A DNA stretch of 64,000 nt from assembly GCA_963678705.1 (NCBI GenBank), contig OY783219.1, positions 9,238,001 through 9,302,000 of the forward strand, written 5' to 3'. The notes below the pieces were generated by a model. The model worked only from the letters and a program-made list of their open reading frames with translations. It did no database searches and was not told the DNA's origin. Below, in pieces: positions 61,401 through 64,000 of the stretch. The first letter of the stretch is position 1; each line of letters starts with the position of its first letter. The DNA is from Panorpa germanica. Its lineage: Eukaryota > Arthropoda > Insecta > Mecoptera > Panorpidae. Both the position numbers and the translations under genes were made by a program.

Positions 61401-61875
61401 GCGTAATTCCATCTCATCGGGTTCATGTTCCAAGGATTGGTAAGTTTTGCCGATAAGTTACTTTAGCGGATAATCAAACCAAATCATAACCTTATATATT
61501 TCCTAGTTTCGTTTCACGCATGGGGATTAATCTGCTCTTGGATTGTCCTTGTGGTGACTATTGCAGTTTGCAGACTTCGAAAGCATCCTCCTAAAAACCC
61601 ACCATGGAATTGGTTGGTTGACTTCTTAGATTCTTCTGTGGTTCGTTACATCATTTGTTTACCAGGAAATAAGGTAGGAATCTTGGATAAATAAAAAATC
61701 AAAATATATTTATGTAGTTAATTAATTTAATTTTGTTTTATTTTAGTGGGGCCCTTATGACACAATGACCGATACATCTGATGGATCGTGGACTCTCATC
61801 ACTGATTTTTTGGAGAAAGTTTCTTTCTACATCATGTTTATTTTGTTTTGTGTTGCTATATTTACTCTTCACTGA
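46492..61875 (+). CDS. FAMeT-like domain fused to a divergent Cys-loop receptor
   Basis: Eleven coding exons: 46492-46570, 46962-47174, 55880-56011, 56091-56252, 57401-57594, 58726-58832, 60171-60390, 60837-60993, 61293-61439, 61507-61673, 61747-61875. Phases agree and the total is 1707 nt (568 aa). Residues 1-20 are a signal peptide (MKTLLLFLLNLLLFYFTFGE). Residues about 27-190 match the farnesoic-acid-O-methyltransferase-like domain: FKVQAPRDAHLLLS, YEIVLGAGRNTYSEIR, SFWVRVV, VEVGKED and FSFATWDKVEANWYYDC. From about 200 the pentameric ligand-gated channel follows: KWIDYSLKWN, KKQIWQPNVVLQNSA, a Cys-loop (CPLNFGLVDWPRDYHVC), three hydrophobic segments (about 415-495) and a last one (FYIMFILFCVAIFTL). 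The loop between the third and fourth segments is only about 45-50 residues, short for a nicotinic receptor. No adjacent Cys pair of alpha subunits is seen. The donor of exon 3 (GTTTCT) is weak. Ligand unknown; a surface receptor or non-channel role are both possible. Confidence 0.85.
47525..48272 (-). repeat. 3' LTR (element orientation)
   Basis: 748 bp bounded by TGTTGTA and TACAACA on the plus strand, the usual TG...CA LTR ends. It matches the copy at 54580-55327 throughout as far as I can see. Confidence 0.92.
48273..48282 (-). promoter_or_regulatory. Candidate polypurine tract
   Basis: On the minus strand GGTTGAGGAG abuts the TG start of the 3' LTR, the expected place for the plus-strand primer. 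It is short and imperfect. Confidence 0.5.
48559..53508 (-). CDS. Gag-Pol polyprotein of the Gypsy-type element
   Basis: One uninterrupted frame of 1649 aa. Domains by approximate residue: a Gag region with LTVFDGEYINWQSFMELF near 120, like the DUF1759 Gag of BEL/Pao elements; a CCHC knuckle CNHCKKSGHTEKYC near 320; an aspartic protease FLLDTGSQISLI near 453; reverse transcriptase with LDLASGFHQVPM and YLDDVVIF near 856; RNase H (TTDASKYAIGAVLS near 1008, TDHQALTWL later); integrase with an HHCC finger ending CVSCQKNK near 1347, the core DQGTNFM near 1438 and GALERVHRTL; and a C-terminal GPY/F-type module (LYVGPYKVTKI near 1610). The polymerase order RT-RH-IN places it in Ty3/Gypsy. No frameshift separates Gag and Pol, which is less usual for the group. 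All catalytic motifs are present. Confidence 0.95.
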   Translation of the reverse strand: MAPNVHSLTLVENTINLINEFSKNLEVQSTSLTIVELKIKNLDKAWVKYSSIVEALLPTLKNEEASAIVSKSMEVESIYDDTLIYLLNYKQTFENDTHIVDDSKSIDSIKNLNLSPMQLTVFDGEYINWQSFMELFTNLIRNNSKLSSIEKMHYLKLNLSGEPLKLIKNYPLTNDNYEIVWNILCKRYDNKVALIETCLNNLINYNVIRLESEINIKKLLDEINESIRALTELGIYSNHSDFMLIHILKTKLDFNSSKEWENRNNSELPTLNEFTEFLERRWRNLERRRHIKVKTYPSVPNSNSKPVSSKQIPNKVETKTKNLFCNHCKKSGHTEKYCFIKKENLDTGNPIAQVNTCREATILSEPSTCCERSKHLISDGSQVSFTNKTQHNSNNELCFFYDFDEINTGNLQNSNDILSFVSKNKNVKAKQTVDTIQFKMVAAKAKTVSFLLDTGSQISLIKQNILNNNVRINNKSKILLKGISEGTPYTLGSLKTSIILDSNKSKQTLQVVSENFPIKHDGIIGLDILRKLNAVINLKMNSVQFSECGKVIELPLININNIVLPARTRKIIPMSGSTVGVCVARELLPEVFLANALIKPVKNIFYISIINSSIKNIILSNFKPNIIPIDQFSIYHFSKSSPNNRKELLLNNLNLSHVNSELVTELIEICDSFNDIFFLPGDKLSCTSALSHKIKINSSKPVNVKPYRLPHAQKEIVEKHIQELLVNNIIEESDSPYNAPLLVVPKKPDALGNKQFRVVVDFRKLNEQTTSDAYPLPLIHDILDQLSGAKFFSTLDLASGFHQVPMLPEDKEKTAFSANFKHYQFVRMPFGLKGAPPMFQRLMSHVLTGLQGIDCLIYLDDVVIFGKNISEHNQRLKNVFSKLREHNLKLQPSKCNFLHKDLIYLGHVINETGILPDPSKVEAIKNFPIPNSPKQIKTFLGMSGYYRRHIPHYAEIAKPLYNAANSNVKVLEWSDQCDESFKTLKNKLTISPVLQYPDFSKNFVVTTDASKYAIGAVLSQGTIKESHPIAYASRTLNKAQQNYTTTERELLAVVWAVAHFRPYLYGKFFSIVTDHQALTWLMSIKDPSSRLMRWRIKLEEYNYEVIYRPGSSIPHVDALSRVYSLQVETMDVTYENYLEIIKNKIIINNKVIEHDKSLYDAPTSFSLVDFVSKDFKNSIGNSPELINKFSSINAFLIQEKEVSEIAYVEIDTRFIICLIIKEFHFNLPNYKEIFLALVNLKNFCTLHKITNIAMNRFESELSKLDFAQLRTMIRHIFDKTNIIVHIYNDNILKISDPELINNVISEFHVNPTAGHLGVSKTIKRLKSHFKFPSMIRKVKNFIRQCVSCQKNKVCKLNKCPLTITSTSKHSFERLALDIVYLPKKDDNDKYKYLLTIQDDLTKFTEAIPIINQEANTVAKALVTNVICRYGVPNMILTDQGTNFMSKIFKDICKLLKIKQLKTTAFRPATNGALERVHRTLAEYLRNFCKKQDDWINWIPYAMFVYNTTPHTATGFTPFELIYGHKANLPSIFYKEPIEVNTYNNFIVELKHRLQVARELAINNLVKSKEKTKLYFDKRVNSLFTPEVNELVLLRNEQLPTKGQSKKLLPLYVGPYKVTKIISPVNTEILIGKKHTVVHNNRLKRFCTNE
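53822..54135. repeat. ~85-bp tandem repeats in the retrotransposon leader
   Basis: Units beginning CAAATATTCAAAAGTATTGA start at 53892, 53976 and 54061, a period of 84-85 bp, with a partial unit from 53822. They lie in the leader between the Gag start and the 5' LTR and have no coding function. Confidence 0.85.
54558..54579 (-). promoter_or_regulatory. tRNA primer-binding site
   Basis: Reading the minus strand just inside the 5' LTR: TTGGTGTCAGGTGGGGTC. Its complement ends ACCCCACCTGACACCA and is preceded by TTCGAG, which looks like the T-arm and acceptor 3' end of a tRNA, most like tRNA-Leu. The tRNA identity is inferred from the general form of insect and vertebrate tRNA-Leu 3' ends. Confidence 0.6.
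54580..55327 (-). repeat. 5' LTR (element orientation)
   Basis: 748 bp, same ends as the other LTR; it should carry the promoter for the Gag-Pol transcript running toward lower coordinates. Confidence 0.92.
55700..55770. repeat. Dispersed repeat shared with 19980-20045
   Basis: GCGCATAGAGAACAAATAGG and ACATATACCTTTCTCTGTTG here recur inverted near 19980-20045. This explains the 62-codon minus frame at 55571-55759, which is not a gene. Confidence 0.5.
56755..57260. mobile_element. hAT-type MITE with perfect 8-bp target duplication
   Basis: The left end CAGTGGCGTAGCTAGGTA and inverted right end CACTGGCGTAGCTAGGTA flank 506 bp. The 8-mers on both sides are ACTACACC (56747-56754 and 57261-57268). 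The interior has a long poly-A run and GGGCCCC motifs repeated in the right arm. It is in intron 4 of the fusion-receptor gene. Confidence 0.85.
57595..58725. other. Intron 5 of the fusion-receptor gene
   Basis: 1.1 kb without exons. Paired frames near 58211-58435 (both strands) show no domain, and repeat-like blocks such as AACGATGCGATGAACGTTTG / ACGGTGGAACGAATGTTTG suggest a degraded transposon. Confidence 0.5.
59015..59130 (+). repeat. Possible tRNA-derived SINE head
   Basis: GTGGGTGAGAGCATG followed about 30 bp later by GGGATCGATCTCC resembles the A and B boxes of a pol III promoter, as in tRNA-derived SINEs. No clear tail is visible, so this is tentative. It lies in intron 6. Confidence 0.35.
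59206..59380. repeat. Two-unit tandem repeat, ~97-bp period
   Basis: ATAACCGTATAAAGTGAAGG at 59221 and ATAACCGTATAAAGTTAAGG at 59318, each followed by GGCACTTTGATCTACATATG. Intronic. Confidence 0.75.
61028..61264. mobile_element. MITE with AATGGGCTTGTGTCCT ends, 237-bp deletion copy
   Basis: AATGGGCTTGTGTCCTCATT to GTAGGACACAAGCCCATT with both ends nearly perfect but only 237 bp, against about 680 bp for the longest copies. It sits in intron 8 of the fusion-receptor gene, 35 bp from the donor. Confidence 0.85.
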
Positions 61876-62903
61876 ATTTTATAGTACTAGATCCAGTTGC
61901 GTGACTACTACGTCCATTTGTTTTTTAATCAAAGTACAATTGTTATAGATAATTATTAATAGAGAAATACGGTATATTGCCTATCAAATTCTATATGATT
62001 GCATGTACTTCATTAGAAATTAATTAACAATTTCGTTCACATGTTTTAATTCCTTTCAAAGAGAGGTATTTAAAGAACTTAAAAAGTTTAAGTATCGATT
62101 TTTTTAAAAGAAGTTCTGTTACACTTTTCTGCACATACAAAACAAGATTATCCTTTTCAACTCCATTTTATAAATAGAAACTTTAAAATTAAAATAATGA
62201 TAGCTCCAGCTAGGTTTATTTAAAATGGACATAAGAAATGTTTAATAAATGTACTAAAAATTAATATATCTATAAAAATACTTTAATCTCTTGCACGCGT
62301 AATAGTTTTAAAACGACAGGCAGATGGCACACTGCATCCTTGTCTGATGAACGGTGTGGTACGCTAACTCTGTCTCACTCTTATGTATCCTTTACAGATA
62401 GCAACCGCTATTTACCGAAATTTTTACATAAGCAACCATACCCCATTGCGAGATAGAAATTAGCTTTAATTTTATATATAATTTATTAAGATATGTTAAA
62501 TTTAACGATGTTTTACATGGTTGATAACACGTTGCGGTCAAGTGAGAACCGGCAAATTGCATTTTGATTAAAAAACAGATGGACGTAGTAAGAAGGGAGT
62601 TGGATTGTAGCCTATTACAAAGGGTGATCACTAAAGGACTTTTACAAACACATGTTTCACAATTAATGAATTTTTTAGTGCTACAAGTGTAAAACAACAT
62701 CTCTCAAATAAGCACCATTTTTTTACTTAGAAATTATGATTTTTTTAAACTCTTTAATCTTCCCGTAATCACCTTCCATGACTAATAAACTTTTTATACA
62801 TAAATATACCAGTACTTTGCCCCATTCAAAAGCAAATTGTCTAATATGTTTCACAAATTTATATAACACAAGAAAAATAAAATGTTTTTACTTATTGTAT
62901 TAT
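61876..62903. other. Convergent 3' region of two genes
   Basis: About 1 kb between the stop of the receptor gene (plus) and the stop of the fibrinogen-domain gene (minus). An AATAAA near 62240 is a plausible poly(A) signal for the receptor gene. The 102-codon minus frame at 62392-62700 has no recognisable domain. Confidence 0.5.
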
Positions 62904-64000
62904 TTATTTTTTCATAAGTTTTTTATATGATATATGATTTTTTTTTCTAATTAGCATTTTACTGCTTTTCAATAGTTCTACGGTGAAAGTGGTCCATATC
63001 ATTCTCGTATTTACATCGCCTGTGTATAAACCGTTCAAGTTGCTGTAATAAATAGAAAAATGTGTAATAATATATTTTATTATACGAAGAACAAGAGGAT
63101 TTAGGAGAGAGAGAAATCGTAAGATTTAGATTGGGAAACAAAGAGAGAAGCAGCAGATACTGAGAAAATAGATAGGAAAGGATGTGCAAGGTGTGCTGAA
63201 GAGAGATAGAAACTCTGGAGCACATTAATTACTCATGTGAGAAAAGAGTAAAGAAGATTGTGCAGTTATAAAAGTGAAATATAAAATTATTATACCTAGT
63301 ACGACAGTCTGTGTACCACCAAGCTCCAGAGCCAACTGCGCAATTAGCAGGATGTAAATCTTGATCTTTATCGAAAGTTGTAAACCTCATTCCATTATGT
63401 GAAGCAAGAGAATCACCTGAAATTAAAAAATAGATAGAAATAATATATTACATTAATTTAAAGATGAATCTAACAAACCTGCGTCGCCAATATATCCTGC
63501 TACTATCAACCGATAGCCATCATCTTCACCGCAAATACTAAAGTCTTTATACTTTGCAAATTTAGTCACATTTTCGTGATCTGTTAATTCGACATACAGC
63601 TCATAATCACCGTGGTGTACTATCTGAAAATAAAACGCATTAGATAATAACCTCAAAATATTTCTGACATTCAAAATTATATAAAAATATCACTACCAAA
63701 TTCTGCACTTACCCTATGTATTCTTTCAAGCCCTAACCAGTGTTCTCCATCTAAGTTTCCAAAACCATTTTGGTAATACCTATAATTTTGATAGAAATCT
63801 ACCTTACCTTCAAATCTATGTTGTATAACCTAAAATAAAATTATTATTTCTTTGATTTTCTTTGGATATACATGTGTAAATAAATATAATGCAATATTTA
63901 ATAATATACATACCGTCCATTTCTGTTCTTGGAAATTTAAATCACAATAAACAGAAAATGGTTCACTGGAATGCAAGGGTTTAATTTCATATATGCCGGA
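62904..64000 (-). CDS. Fibrinogen C-terminal domain protein (partial at right edge)
   Basis: Five exons seen on the minus strand, in transcript order: 63914-64000 (cut by the window edge), 63713-63829, 63479-63623, 63296-63416, 62904-63042; phases agree. Translated pieces follow the fibrinogen-related domain in order: SGIYEIKP with VYCDL, then [62 protein letters not shown] and SNLNGLYTG. The [18 protein letters not shown] stretch corresponds to the calcium-binding loop and the CAV...WWYTDC stretch to the ligand pocket of ficolins and tachylectins. In arthropods these are secreted lectins of innate immunity or matrix-like proteins. The N-terminal part lies outside the window. The C-terminus is Lys-rich (KKLMKK). 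A LINE fragment occupies the last intron. Confidence 0.88.
63090..63265 (+). mobile_element. LINE 3' fragment, copy 4
   Basis: AGGATTTAGGAGAGAGAGAA, TTAGATTGGGAAACAAAGAG and CTGGAGCACATTAATTACTC match the fragment at 9540-9740. It lies in the last intron of the fibrinogen-domain gene; the minus frame at 62959-63225 mixes this and the last exon. Confidence 0.6.

Noticed and set aside
1-64000. CRISPR arrays, rRNA operons and bacterial-type operons
   Set aside because: No regular short spaced repeats, no rRNA-like sequence; splice-interrupted genes show nuclear eukaryotic DNA.

Overview
The window is AT-rich nuclear DNA of an arthropod, most likely an insect (a moth or butterfly is possible but not proven). 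Evidence: genes split by GT-AG introns, insect-type gene families (CRAL-TRIO, fibrinogen-related, farnesoic-acid-O-methyltransferase-like domain, Cys-loop receptor), a Ty3/Gypsy-type LTR retrotransposon, hAT elements and several MITE families. I see no bacterial operons, CRISPR arrays or rRNA. Most exons are too short to stand out as ORFs; I reconstructed them from translated similarity to known families, splice signals and intron phase.

Layout. (1) 534-7502, minus: an eight-exon MOSC/mARC (mitochondrial amidoxime-reducing component) gene with two candidate first exons. (2) 8997-14628, minus: its tandem duplicate with the same exon pattern, carrying a 2-bp frameshift in exon 5. (3) 16965-27410, minus: a cluster of cytochrome c oxidase subunit 6B (COX6B) paralogs in which the short COX6B/CHCH domain is joined to very long first exons of 435, 454 and 706 codons. 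Two of these are acidic and His-rich and both end in the normal COX6B N-terminal motif; the third has lost that motif and its private CHCH exon has lost three of four cysteines. A decayed fourth copy lies between them. (4) 28321-34027, minus: a complete seven-exon CRAL-TRIO (Sec14-like) lipid-transfer gene. (5) 34028-46491: a gene-poor stretch filled with MITEs and LINE tails. (6) 46492-61875, plus: an eleven-exon gene encoding a signal peptide, a farnesoic-acid-O-methyltransferase-like domain and a divergent pentameric (Cys-loop) receptor in one chain. A full-length, apparently very young Gypsy-type retrotransposon (748-bp LTRs, 4-bp target duplication, intact 1649-aa Gag-Pol) lies antisense in intron 2. 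(7) 62904-64000, minus and running off the right edge: a fibrinogen-C-domain (ficolin/techylectin-like) gene.

Repeats: at least nine copies of a MITE with AATGGGCTTGTGTCCT ends, six of a CCCAGTAAACATTT MITE, two long fold-back elements, three elements with CATTCCCACTCACTG ends, three hAT-type elements (one with a perfect 8-bp target duplication) and four LINE 3' tails. The most novel-looking system is the cluster of giant-extension COX6B paralogs; the methyltransferase-like/receptor fusion is second. All exon models rest on splice-site reading by eye and phase bookkeeping, without transcript data.
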